Below, piece by piece: positions 1 to 6,255 of a DNA stretch of 10,241 bases. The stretch comes from Frankiales bacterium (GTDB lineage: Bacteria > Actinomycetota > Actinomycetes > Mycobacteriales > SCTD01): assembly GCA_025464795.1 (NCBI GenBank), contig JAODNB010000080.1:1-10241 (forward strand), in the 5' to 3' direction. Every line of letters begins with the position of its first letter. Position 1 is the first letter of the stretch. A program made the translations under genes and the position numbers. The notes below the pieces were generated by a model. That model did not search any database. It saw only the letters and a program-made list of their open reading frames with translations, and was not told the DNA's origin.

Positions 1-463
1 GGCGCGCAAGCGCGGCAAAGCGCTGACCTCCCTGCAGCACGCCCTGGGCTGCACCGATGTACGCCAGGGGGCCGAGCCCCAGAGCAAGCCACACTGCCGC
101 GACCACCGGTACGTGGAGGAAGGCCGCTACTGCCGGGGAGGCGAGCAGCCCGACGGTGGTGAGGGCGAGCCCGGTCCTCGTGGCCGTCGCCAGGAGGGTG
201 CCGATCTCGCTCCGCCGAGCGTCCGCGGTCTCGCGCAGCAGGGCGACGTGACGGGCGGCCACCGTCTGCAGAGCCAGCATCGGCACGGACGCGACTACGC
301 CCAGGCTCAGCAAGGCCCCGAACCCACCGAACTCGTCGGTGCTGAGCTGCCGTCCAGCGACCAGCTGGAGGGCGTACTGCAGGACGTTCGCCAAGCCCAT
401 CGCGATGCCGACCGCCGCGCCGGCCCGTACCAACGAGGGCTCGTGGGAGGCCGTCTCGGTCAT
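1..463 (-). CDS. Wzx-like polysaccharide/oligosaccharide flippase, N-terminal part (runs off window)
   Basis: Translating the minus strand from ATG at 463 gives 154 open residues to the window edge (MTETASHEPSLVRAGAAVGI...). The segment has a short polar N-terminus, then hydrophobic stretches at about 14-36, 48-68, 95-116 and 119-143, with a charged loop (RHVALLRETADARRSEIG) at about 71-88. The pattern, including the 'LVAGRQLSTDEFGGFGALLSLG' type loop between the first two helices, is typical of polysaccharide flippases of the MOP superfamily (Wzx/RfbX-like), which move lipid-linked glycans across the cytoplasmic membrane. The full protein would normally be 400-500 residues, so roughly two thirds is missing here. 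The start ATG overlaps the TGA of the upstream glycosyltransferase (ATGA), indicating translational coupling and a shared glycan pathway. The superfamily call is fairly secure; the transported glycan is unknown. Another multi-pass envelope protein remains possible because only four helices are visible. Confidence 0.78.
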   Translation of the reverse strand, partial: MTETASHEPSLVRAGAAVGIAMGLANVLQYALQLVAGRQLSTDEFGGFGALLSLGVVASVPMLALQTVAARHVALLRETADARRSEIGTLLATATRTGLALTTVGLLASPAVAAFLHVPVVAAVWLALGLGPLAYIGAAQGVLQGGQRFAALAR

Positions 464-1656
464 CGGGTCACGGGCTGCGGCAACTCGTGCGAGGGTCGCG
501 GCAGCGGGAGGCCGCCGGGTAGTCGTAGCGGCAGGTCGATCCCTTGGGTCTTCTGGAGCACCCGGACGAACGCGTCGACGCTGGCCTCCTGAGCGAATTG
601 CTTGGCGTGCCGGCGGGCGTCGAGGCCGAACCGGTGCCGCAGCACCTCATCGGTGAGCAGCTCGCGCAACGCCGCCGTGAAGGCCTGCTCGTCGTCCTCA
701 GCCAGGAGTCCGGTGACGCCGTGCAGAACTGATTCCGTCAGACCGCCGGCGCTGCGATAGGCAACGCTAGGGGTGCCGTGCGAGGCGGCCTCGACGACGC
801 AGAGCCCCCACCCCTCCATGACCGACGGGGTCGCCAGGACCCACGCACGGCTGAGGAGCTCGTGCTTGCGGGCCTCGGTGACGTGTCCGACGAGCTCGAC
901 GCGGTCCGTCAAGCCGAGCCTCGCCACCTCAGTGGCCACCTCGTCACTCCACCAGCCGTGCCCGACGACAGTCAGCCTGAGGTCCGGCATCTCGTCGCTG
1001 AGGGCGGCGACTGCACGAACGGCGTGCTCGACTCGCTTGTGAGGCACGAGGCGACCAAGCACCACGATCTCGGGCACCTCGGAACGGGCGACACCGGGCA
1101 GGGGTGCGGGGGTTCCGTTGTGCACGACCGTGATGTCGGCCGCAGTGACGCCGAGGCCGATGAGGTCCCGGCGGCTGACCTCGCTAACCGTGACATACCG
1201 GCAGCCGCGGAGGATCCGCGGCGCGAGCCAGGACTCCACCCACCACCCGACGGTCGCGATCCGACGGCCGACCCACGTGTTCCCCAACGCGATCCGCCAC
1301 TGATCGCGATGGACGTGATGGCACAGAACGACCACCGGACGTCTCGTGACGAGCCGGGCGAAGAAGGGCGTGCCGTTCTGCACGTCGACGATCACGTCGA
1401 AGCGGGGTCCGGTGAGGATCCGCACCAGCGCCCGCAGGTAGACGGTGAACCGCCCGCCCGCACGCCGGATCAGGTATCCCTCGCGCGCTTCCTGCTTGGT
1501 CGAACCAGGGTGCCGCGCGGTGAGGATGGTGACGCTGTGGCCGCGCTCGGCCAGGCCCGCCGCCATGGCCTCGGCGTACTGCTCTGAACCGCCGCCCTCG
1601 GGGTGGGTGCTGTCACGCCAGCTGAGGATCGCGACGCGAAGGAGGTGCGGGGGCAC
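460..1656 (-). CDS. Family 4 glycosyltransferase (GT-B fold)
   Basis: A 398-residue protein of normal GT4 length. It probably adds a sugar from an activated nucleotide donor to a cell-envelope glycan on the cytoplasmic side. The N-terminal Rossmann domain starts with VAILSWRDSTHPEGGGSEQ, where the glycine-rich GGGSEQ loop (21-26) is typical of the acceptor/donor cleft. The C-terminal domain has the phosphate-binding motif GRLVPHKR (201-208) and the EX7E motif of retaining GT4 enzymes (E281 and E289 in EGWGLCVVEA). It ends with the usual AGGL-ESV-HG-TGLL segment (303-318). The chosen start is GTG at 1656: AAGAGG (minus strand, 1662-1667) lies five bases upstream and the residues line up with the family N-terminus. 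The stop overlaps the start of the flippase, so the two form an operon. Donor and acceptor sugars cannot be read from the sequence. Confidence 0.93.
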   Translation of the reverse strand: MPPHLLRVAILSWRDSTHPEGGGSEQYAEAMAAGLAERGHSVTILTARHPGSTKQEAREGYLIRRAGGRFTVYLRALVRILTGPRFDVIVDVQNGTPFFARLVTRRPVVVLCHHVHRDQWRIALGNTWVGRRIATVGWWVESWLAPRILRGCRYVTVSEVSRRDLIGLGVTAADITVVHNGTPAPLPGVARSEVPEIVVLGRLVPHKRVEHAVRAVAALSDEMPDLRLTVVGHGWWSDEVATEVARLGLTDRVELVGHVTEARKHELLSRAWVLATPSVMEGWGLCVVEAASHGTPSVAYRSAGGLTESVLHGVTGLLAEDDEQAFTAALRELLTDEVLRHRFGLDARRHAKQFAQEASVDAFVRVLQKTQGIDLPLRLPGGLPLPRPSHELPQPVTR

Positions 1657-1857
1657 AGGGACCTCTTCGTTGAGGACGGGTGGTGAGTCTCACACTAGGG
1701 CGTGGCCCGTAGCAGCCCGTGCAGACCCCGCACGAAAGACAGAAGCAGATTCTCCGGCATTTGGGTGCAAGCCAGGACGCACGGAACACGCTCATGGGTG
1801 ATCTACCGACGTGTCCGAGCGATCACCTGCCCTCCATGCATATGGTGTGCCTCACAA
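1657..1857. promoter_or_regulatory. Divergent intergenic region between the glycosyltransferase and MFS units
   Basis: No convincing gene lies here; open frames are short and lack family features. It must hold the promoters for both divergent units. On the minus strand TAGTGT (1692-1697) is a possible -10 element about 40 bases before the GTG of the glycosyltransferase, but no good -35 is seen. Two small palindromes occur: GTGAG-T-CTCAC (1683-1693) and TGTG-CCT-CACA (1846-1856). The stretch around 1836-1845 (ATGCATATGG) is locally AT-rich for this genome and is the likeliest place for the -10 region of the plus-strand unit. These calls are weak and rest on inspection only. Confidence 0.4.
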
Positions 1858-1877
1858 CTGCAACGATGGCGTTGCAG
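1858..1877. promoter_or_regulatory. Perfect 8-bp inverted repeat, candidate operator for the MFS unit
   Basis: The sequence is CTGCAACG-ATGG-CGTTGCAG: two perfect 8-base arms with a 4-base spacer. It ends two bases before the Shine-Dalgarno sequence and 17 bases before the ATG of the small membrane protein. Its size and symmetry fit a site for a dimeric repressor (for example of the LacI, TetR or GntR type), but no regulator gene is in the window. In RNA the same sequence would form a short hairpin directly in front of the ribosome binding site, so post-transcriptional control is an alternative. A related GCAACG palindrome occurs at 8979-8995. Confidence 0.5.
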
Positions 1878-1879
1878 AT

Positions 1880-1887
1880 GGAGGAGG
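1880..1887 (+). promoter_or_regulatory. Strong ribosome binding site setting the start at 1895
   Basis: GGAGGAGG, seven bases before ATG 1895, is close to the ideal Shine-Dalgarno sequence and spacing. It decides the start of the small membrane protein. The in-frame GTG at 1811 would add 28 residues with no membrane or family character and would place the inverted repeat inside the gene. Confidence 0.75.
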
Positions 1888-1894
1888 AAAGCGC

Positions 1895-2077
1895 ATGACA
1901 ACCCCCCAAGCCGACAAGGACCGCAGGAGGAAGCGCGGACCGATCGTCTGGCTCACCTCCGGGCTCGCGGTGCTGCTGACCGCCGGAACGGCGTACGGGG
2001 TCGTGCAGGCCCTCGACAGCACGACGGACGACCGGGTCGCTCCCTCGTCCGTCGCTCCCGTCTACGGCTCGCGATAA
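1895..2077 (+). CDS. Small single-helix membrane protein, probable MFS transporter partner
   Basis: A 60-residue protein. A basic N-terminus (KDRRRKRG, 8-15) is followed by one hydrophobic helix at about 16-39 (PIVWLTSGLAVLLTAGTAYGVVQA) and a short polar tail. By the positive-inside rule the N-terminus faces the cytoplasm and the tail faces out. Its stop is only ten bases before the ATG of the MFS transporter, so both come from one transcript. Small one-helix proteins encoded directly before an MFS gene are known from organic-acid transporter loci and are labelled MFS small subunits. The match here rests on size, topology and position, not on a computed alignment. A role in stability or assembly of the transporter is inferred. 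A leader peptide or independent function is possible. Confidence 0.75.
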   Translation: MTTPQADKDRRRKRGPIVWLTSGLAVLLTAGTAYGVVQALDSTTDDRVAPSSVAPVYGSR

Positions 2078-2087
2078 GGGGATGGCC

Positions 2088-3818
2088 ATGACGACAGCAA
2101 CCGCCACAGCAGAGCCGACCGGCATCCAGCGCCTCTGGCGCCGAGAGCTGAACCACTACCCGGCAGAGGCCCAGCGCTACACGATGCTCGGCATCGTCGT
2201 GCTGTCCACCGTGATCCTCTACTACGAGAACTACATCAACGGGTCGGTCGCGACCCAGATCCTTGCTGACCTGCACATGTCGTTCAGCTACTTCGTCTAC
2301 ATCCTCGTCATCGCCAACGCGATCGGTGCCTTCACCTCCCTCGCCGCGGGACTCGCGGACCGGTTCGGACGCGCCAACCTGGTCGCGTACGGCTTGCTCA
2401 TCACCGGCCTGATCACTGCGTTCGCCGTGCCGAACGTGAACACCAAGTTCCAGTTCGGAGTTGCAGCCGCAGCGCTCGGTGTCGTCGAGGGCGTGGTCCT
2501 GGTCGCCACACCGGCGCTGGTGCGCGACTTCAGCCCGCAGCTCGGTCGCGCGTCGGCCATGGGCTTCTGGACGCTCGGACCTGTCGTGGGCTCGCTCGTC
2601 GTGTCCGAGGTCTCCAGCCACACGCTCAAGGACCTGCCGCGCTGGCAGGACCAGTTCGTCATCTGCGGCATCGTCGGCCTGGTCGTGTGGGCCATCGCGT
2701 TCGTCGCCCTCCGCGAGCTCGCTCCCGCACTGCGTGACCAGCTCATGGTGTCGATGCACGACAAGGCGCTCATCGAGGCCAAGGCGAAGGGCGTCGATGT
2801 CGAGGCCGCCATCGCACGGCCGTGGGGTCAGGTCCTCAAGCCCGGGATCATCGCTTCCGCGTTCGCGATCGGCCTGTTCCTGCTGTCCTACTACACGGCA
2901 GTCGCGTTCTTCCCGATCTTCTTCCAGACCGTCCAGGGGTTCAGCGCCGACCAGGCCAACGGGCTCCTCAACTGGTACTGGTCCTCGAACGCCATCGCCC
3001 TGGTGATCGCCGGCGTGCTGTCCGACCGCCTCAGGGTCCGCAAGCCGTTCATGCTCTTCGGCGGCATCGGGGCCGTGATCATCACCCTGGTCATCCGTCA
3101 CCTCACGCCGCACACGGACGTCAGCTACGACGCGTGGGCCTTCGTCCTGGTCTGCGTCGGCATCTACGGCGGCTTTGCCTTCGCCTGCTGGATGGCCTCC
3201 TTCACGGAGACCGTCGAGGCCACCAACCCGGCGCTCACCGCCTACGGCCTGGCGGTCTGGGGCTGGATCCTGCGGGCCATCGTGGCCATCAGCTTCCTGA
3301 TCCTGCCGCAGGTCATCAGCTCCGTGACGCCGCTCGTCGAGCACGGTCCTCAGGTGCAGACGATCGCTGCCCGCGATGCCCGTTACATCCCGACCCTGCA
3401 GGCGAACTCCGCCTTCCTGGCGGACGTCAGCGCTCGCTACCCGGACGGCAACGTCCCGCCGGACGTGGCGACGCAGGTCGTCGAGAAGGTGGGCGCGGAC
3501 GTTGCCACCTGGCTGTCCTCGCCCCAGGGCGCGGCCGACTCCAAGGTGCTCGCCGGCGTCGGCGCAACCGTCCAGAAGGCGCAGAAGGACTCGCCCGGTC
3601 AGTGGCAGGACTGGTTCCTCATCTGCGCCCTCGGCCAGCTGTTCTTCATCCCGATGGTCTTCGTGCTGAAGGGCCATTGGAGTCCCGCGAAGGCGCGGGC
3701 CGAGGCGGATGCCCACGAGGCAGCCGTCGACGCCGAGCTCCGCAAGATGTCCAGCACGCCCGTCGATGTCGTGCAGCCACGCGGCGCCGGCGACGCGCGC
3801 ACCACGCAGATCACCTAG
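2088..3818 (+). CDS. Major facilitator superfamily transporter with large extracytoplasmic insert
   Basis: A 576-residue, 12-helix transporter, long for the superfamily (usually 400-480). The MFS loop 2-3 motif is visible as GLADRFGR (88-95), with its second-half counterpart GVLSDRLRVRKP (309-320). A cytoplasmic central loop lies at about 208-250. About 95 hydrophilic residues (412-506) lie between helices 11 and 12 on the outer face, and a charged tail of about 45 residues follows helix 12. WQDQFVIC (186-193) and WQDWFLIC (506-513) sit at the entrance to helices 6 and 12, echoing the two-fold MFS repeat. ATG 2088 is preferred over the in-frame ATG 2082 because AAGGGG (2076-2081) lies six bases before the former and abuts the latter. 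The substrate is unknown; an organic acid or other small metabolite is only a guess from the small-subunit arrangement. A hairpin follows 15 bases after the stop. Confidence 0.9.
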   Translation: MTTATATAEPTGIQRLWRRELNHYPAEAQRYTMLGIVVLSTVILYYENYINGSVATQILADLHMSFSYFVYILVIANAIGAFTSLAAGLADRFGRANLVAYGLLITGLITAFAVPNVNTKFQFGVAAAALGVVEGVVLVATPALVRDFSPQLGRASAMGFWTLGPVVGSLVVSEVSSHTLKDLPRWQDQFVICGIVGLVVWAIAFVALRELAPALRDQLMVSMHDKALIEAKAKGVDVEAAIARPWGQVLKPGIIASAFAIGLFLLSYYTAVAFFPIFFQTVQGFSADQANGLLNWYWSSNAIALVIAGVLSDRLRVRKPFMLFGGIGAVIITLVIRHLTPHTDVSYDAWAFVLVCVGIYGGFAFACWMASFTETVEATNPALTAYGLAVWGWILRAIVAISFLILPQVISSVTPLVEHGPQVQTIAARDARYIPTLQANSAFLADVSARYPDGNVPPDVATQVVEKVGADVATWLSSPQGAADSKVLAGVGATVQKAQKDSPGQWQDWFLICALGQLFFIPMVFVLKGHWSPAKARAEADAHEAAVDAELRKMSSTPVDVVQPRGAGDARTTQIT

Positions 3819-3832
3819 CGCTCCGCTGGCTC

Positions 3833-3865
3833 AAGGCGAGACACCCGCACCGGGTGTCTCGCCTT
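3833..3865. terminator. 15-bp perfect hairpin after the MFS gene
   Basis: AAGGCGAGACACCCG, a 3-base CAC loop and CGGGTGTCTCGCCTT form a perfect 15-bp stem, 15 bases after the transporter stop. There is no T-run after it, which is common for actinobacterial terminators. It probably ends the plus-strand transcript. Its symmetry would also let it stop transcripts arriving from the right. Confidence 0.75.
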
Positions 3866-3922
3866 GGCGCGTCCTGCGGGGATCCGCCCACGGGTGAAGG
3901 CGGTCCTGCAGAGCCCGCTCAC

Positions 3923-3959
3923 GCGAGACACGTGCTCCGCTGAGGGGTGGGTGTCTCGC
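3923..3959. terminator. 9-bp hairpin beside the VOC remnant
   Basis: GCGAGACAC (3923-3931) and GTGTCTCGC (3951-3959) are perfectly complementary, with a 19-base loop. On the minus strand it directly follows the stop codon (TAA, 3963-3961) of the VOC fragment, a normal terminator position. It uses the same stem words as the hairpin at 3833-3865. The long loop and short stem make it weaker than that one. Confidence 0.45.
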
Positions 3960-3960
3960 C

Positions 3961-4212
3961 TTAGCTGCGGATGGGGTCGAACTCCAGCACCTGGGTGAGG
4001 CGCACGTTGTTGCCGGACGGGTCGCGGAACCAGAGTGATGCCCCTACGGCTGTCAGCCCCGCCGCCCGCTGCCCAACTTCACCGACCTGGTCTGACGGCG
4101 GCCCGGCTGCCCGCGCCCGTTCCACGCTCACCGAGCTCGGGTTACCCGCGACCGCGTCAGACGACATCAGTTTGGGGTCCGGGGACCGGACGGGACCCGA
4201 CAGGTCTCGCAC
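3961..4212 (-). pseudogene. C-terminal remnant of a VOC (glyoxalase-fold) protein
   Basis: An 83-residue frame opens at GTG 4212, but only the last ~55 residues (from about 4128) resemble a protein family. VERARAAG...SLWFRDPSGNNVRLTQVLEF is the characteristic end of a VOC-superfamily domain (glyoxalase, dioxygenase or bleomycin-resistance fold), with the RDPSGN turn before the last strand. Complete members need about 110-130 residues, so the N-terminal beta-alpha-beta-beta-beta unit is missing. The preceding residues (MRDLSGPVRSPDPKLMSSDAV) do not look like VOC sequence, and no ribosome binding site precedes GTG 4212 or ATG 4167. It follows the importer operon on the same strand but lies beyond a strong hairpin. 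A 5'-deleted gene relic is the simplest reading. Expression as a short peptide is unlikely but not excluded. Confidence 0.55.
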
Positions 4213-4215
4213 AGC

Positions 4216-4254
4216 ACGACGGCCGGGTAGCCCCGAAGGGCACCCGGCCGTCGT
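4216..4254 (-). terminator. Strong hairpin terminator with UUCG loop, end of the Liv operon
   Basis: Arms ACGACGGCCGGGT (4216-4228) and ACCCGGCCGTCGT (4242-4254) are perfectly complementary over 13 bp. After one unpaired A (4229), a further 4-bp stem GCCC/GGGC closes the loop. In the minus-strand transcript the loop reads C(UUCG)G, an exceptionally stable tetraloop. It begins 12 bases after the stop of the binding-protein gene. No U-run follows. It is a convincing terminator or 3'-end stabiliser of the operon mRNA. Confidence 0.82.
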
Positions 4255-4266
4255 CGACGAGCAGTG

Positions 4267-5508
4267 CTAGCTGAGCGGCACGAACTCCGCGCCCTCGCAG
4301 CTGAAGCCCTTGTCTGTGGGCTCGACGCGCTCGAACTTGCCGCCCTTGATCTGCGCGACGAGCCAGCAGACGGCTGGCGTACGCGCCGTGGGGGAGGCCT
4401 CCGCGATGAGGCCCTTCGCGTCGTACTTCGTGATGGTGCCGAGGGCGAAGCGGACGTCGTCCGGCGACTTCGGCTCCGCCGCTGCCTGCCACGCCTCGTA
4501 CCAGAGCTCAGCGGCCGCCCATGCGTAGGCGCCGAACAGGTCCGGCTTGGCTCCCGGGTGCACCTTCTCGAGCCACTTGAGGTACTCCGCGACGCCCACG
4601 GACGTCCCCGCGTCCCCGCCGAGGAACAGCGCCGTCTGCAGCGGCAGGTAGACGCCCTCGACAGCCGCTGGGTTGGCGAGCTTCAGGAAGTTGCCGTCGT
4701 AGGCAGGCGCGGCCGTGATGACCTCGGGACGCCAGTTCTGCTGCTTGGCCGCCGACAGGATGCGGTTGATGGTGCCGATCGGCAGCCCGTCGAGGCTGAG
4801 CCACTTCACGCCGTTTGCCCGCATCTTGATGATGTCGGCGGTGTAGTCGGTCTGCTTCGTGACGTCGGTGGTGTGGGAGTAGGCCACCGCACCGCCGAGC
4901 TTCTTCAGACCGCCGAGGAGCTCGGTCGTCGTGAACTCGGTCTGCACGTTGATGATGAAGCCGAGCTTCGACACCGCACCCGGGTACTTCTTGTCCAGGT
5001 AGCGGTAGGCGCCGATCGACTGGCCGAGAGGCCGTGGGGCCGGCGAGAACGTGTTCGGGATCCCGGACAGGACCGGGTTGAGGATCTCGAAGACCGCGGG
5101 GATCTTGGGGTTCGCGTTGAGAGCCTTGGCCGCGCAGCTGTCCAGTCCCGAGATGCTCCCGACCATCGCTTGCACCTGTGGCATCACCTCGCCCCAGGCC
5201 GCGGTCGCTCCGTTGCAGGAGATCTGGCTGTCGCCGGTGACGAGCTCGACGGGGTGGCCCTTGAGCCCGCCCTCGCTGTTGATCTTCTCGACGTAGGCCT
5301 CCGTGGCCTCGCGTGCGCCCTTGAACAGGCCGGGGATCGGACCCGTCAGGTCGACGACGTTGCCGATCTTGATCGGCGTCCCCGTCAGCTTCGTGGTGGA
5401 GCTCGAGCCGCTGGACGGCTTCGTGGTCGAGCTGCCACCGCACGCGGTGAGGGCCAGGGCAGTCGCGGTGATCGCCACTGCGACCTGTGCGCTCTTGCTT
5501 CGTTGCAT
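4267..5508 (-). CDS. livK: LivK-like ABC importer substrate-binding lipoprotein
   Basis: A 413-residue extracytoplasmic solute-binding protein of the type I periplasmic-binding fold, as used by branched-chain amino acid/HAAT importers. The N-terminus is a lipoprotein signal peptide: basic MQRSKS, a hydrophobic core, then lipobox LTAC with the lipidated Cys at 23, followed by a Ser/Thr-rich linker. The mature domain opens with IKIGNVVDLTGPIPG and GAREATEAYVEKINSEGGLKG, the standard N-lobe start of LivK-like proteins. Cysteines in SCNGA, DSCAAK, AVCW and FSCEGAEF may form disulfides. ATG 5508 is preferred to the adjacent GTG 5511 because it gives better spacing to GAGG (5515-5518 complement). 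It is the last gene of the operon, six bases after livF, although binding-protein genes often come first. The ligand is not evident; related proteins bind amino acids, amides, urea or aromatic compounds. Confidence 0.9.
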   Translation of the reverse strand: MQRSKSAQVAVAITATALALTACGGSSTTKPSSGSSSTTKLTGTPIKIGNVVDLTGPIPGLFKGAREATEAYVEKINSEGGLKGHPVELVTGDSQISCNGATAAWGEVMPQVQAMVGSISGLDSCAAKALNANPKIPAVFEILNPVLSGIPNTFSPAPRPLGQSIGAYRYLDKKYPGAVSKLGFIINVQTEFTTTELLGGLKKLGGAVAYSHTTDVTKQTDYTADIIKMRANGVKWLSLDGLPIGTINRILSAAKQQNWRPEVITAAPAYDGNFLKLANPAAVEGVYLPLQTALFLGGDAGTSVGVAEYLKWLEKVHPGAKPDLFGAYAWAAAELWYEAWQAAAEPKSPDDVRFALGTITKYDAKGLIAEASPTARTPAVCWLVAQIKGGKFERVEPTDKGFSCEGAEFVPLS

Positions 5509-5514
5509 CACGCC

Positions 5515-6255
5515 TCAGTTCTCCAAACGGGTGGGTTGAGCATCTGTGTGCAGGTACGTCTCGAGCACCTGGTCGCGCACCTCCTCGGGCGTGCCGGTCA
5601 CTCGAATGTGGCCCTGAGCCATGACCGCGACCGAGTCGGCGATCTCCAGGGCGGTACGGGCGAACTGCTCGACCAGCAGCACGGGGGTGCCGTCGTCGGC
5701 GATCTGCCGCACCAGTCCGAACAGCTCCGCGGCGACCACGGGGGCAAGGCCCATCGAGATCTCGTCGAGCAGGAGCACGTCCGGTTCAGCAGTCAGCGCG
5801 CGGGTCATCGCGAGCATCTGCTGCTCGCCCCCGGACAACCGGCCGGCGAGCTGCTTGCGTCGCTCCTTCAGGCGCGGGAACCGCGCGAACGCCTGCTCCT
5901 CGACGGCCTTGCGCGAGACGCCCGGCCGGTAGGTCCACATCCGCAGGTTCTCGGTGACCGTCAGGTTCGGGAAGACAGCACGCCCCTCAGGCACGCTGCA
6001 CAAGCCGGTACGGGACAACCGCTCCGGACTGCGACCGGTCACGTCCGTGCCGCGCAGGAGCACCTGGCCGGAGGACGGCGAGGTGCGTCCGGAGGCGACG
6101 CGGAGCAGGGTCGACTTGCCCGCCCCGTTCGACCCGAGCAGCGCCAGCACGCCGTACGGCGGGACCGCGAGGTCGATGTCGTGCAGGACGGCGACGCGCC
6201 CGTAGCCGGCGCTGACCCCGCGCAGCTCGAGGGCAGCGGTCATCACCGAGGTCAC
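5515..6255 (-). CDS. livF: LivF-type ABC importer ATPase
   Basis: A 246-residue nucleotide-binding subunit that hydrolyses ATP to drive the importer, together with LivG. Visible motifs are Walker A GSNGAGKST (41-49), the LivF-typical VPEGRAVFPNLTV segment (88-100), ABC signature LSGGEQQ (140-146), Walker B VLLLDE (160-165) followed by ISMGLAP, and a switch region LLVEQF (193-198) with Gln in place of His, as is usual for LivF proteins. GTG 6255 is chosen because AGGAGG (minus strand, 6263-6268) lies seven bases upstream. GTG overlaps the TGA of livG by four bases, giving tight coupling. ATG 6243 would be only four codons shorter. The substrate is set by the permease and binding protein, not by this subunit. 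Confidence 0.93.
   Translation of the reverse strand: MTSVMTAALELRGVSAGYGRVAVLHDIDLAVPPYGVLALLGSNGAGKSTLLRVASGRTSPSSGQVLLRGTDVTGRSPERLSRTGLCSVPEGRAVFPNLTVTENLRMWTYRPGVSRKAVEEQAFARFPRLKERRKQLAGRLSGGEQQMLAMTRALTAEPDVLLLDEISMGLAPVVAAELFGLVRQIADDGTPVLLVEQFARTALEIADSVAVMAQGHIRVTGTPEEVRDQVLETYLHTDAQPTRLEN

Larger units (their letters stand above)
3820..3962. repeat. Duplicated short words around two related hairpins
   Basis: Three words occur twice: GCTCCGCTG (3820-3828 and 3934-3942), GCGAGACAC (3836-3844 and 3923-3931) and the 14-mer GGGTGTCTCGCCTT (3852-3865 and 3949-3962). Their order differs: in the first set GCTCCGCTG precedes the stem, in the second it lies in the loop. This looks like duplication and rearrangement of a terminator-like element, or two copies of a dispersed hairpin repeat. 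Only a genome-wide search can tell which. Confidence 0.6.

Noticed and set aside
1811..1894. Longer N-terminus (from GTG 1811) for the small membrane protein
   Set aside because: There is no ribosome binding site before it, while an excellent one precedes ATG 1895. The extension would also run through the inverted repeat.
1953..3716. A 587-residue open frame antisense to the MFS transporter
   Set aside because: It is rich in Asp, Arg, Gly and His with no hydrophobic core pattern, typical of an antisense shadow in GC-rich DNA. The plus-strand frame is a clear MFS protein.
3820..3962. Possible CRISPR or phage attachment site from the repeated words
   Set aside because: There are only two copies, with changed order and unequal spacing and no cas, integrase or tRNA gene nearby. 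A duplicated hairpin is the simpler explanation.
4176..4191. Overlapping short palindromes GGTCC-GG-GGACC and GTCCGG-GGA-CCGGAC
   Set aside because: Arms are only 5-6 bases of pure GC-rich sequence inside the VOC remnant frame. Such repeats arise easily by chance here.
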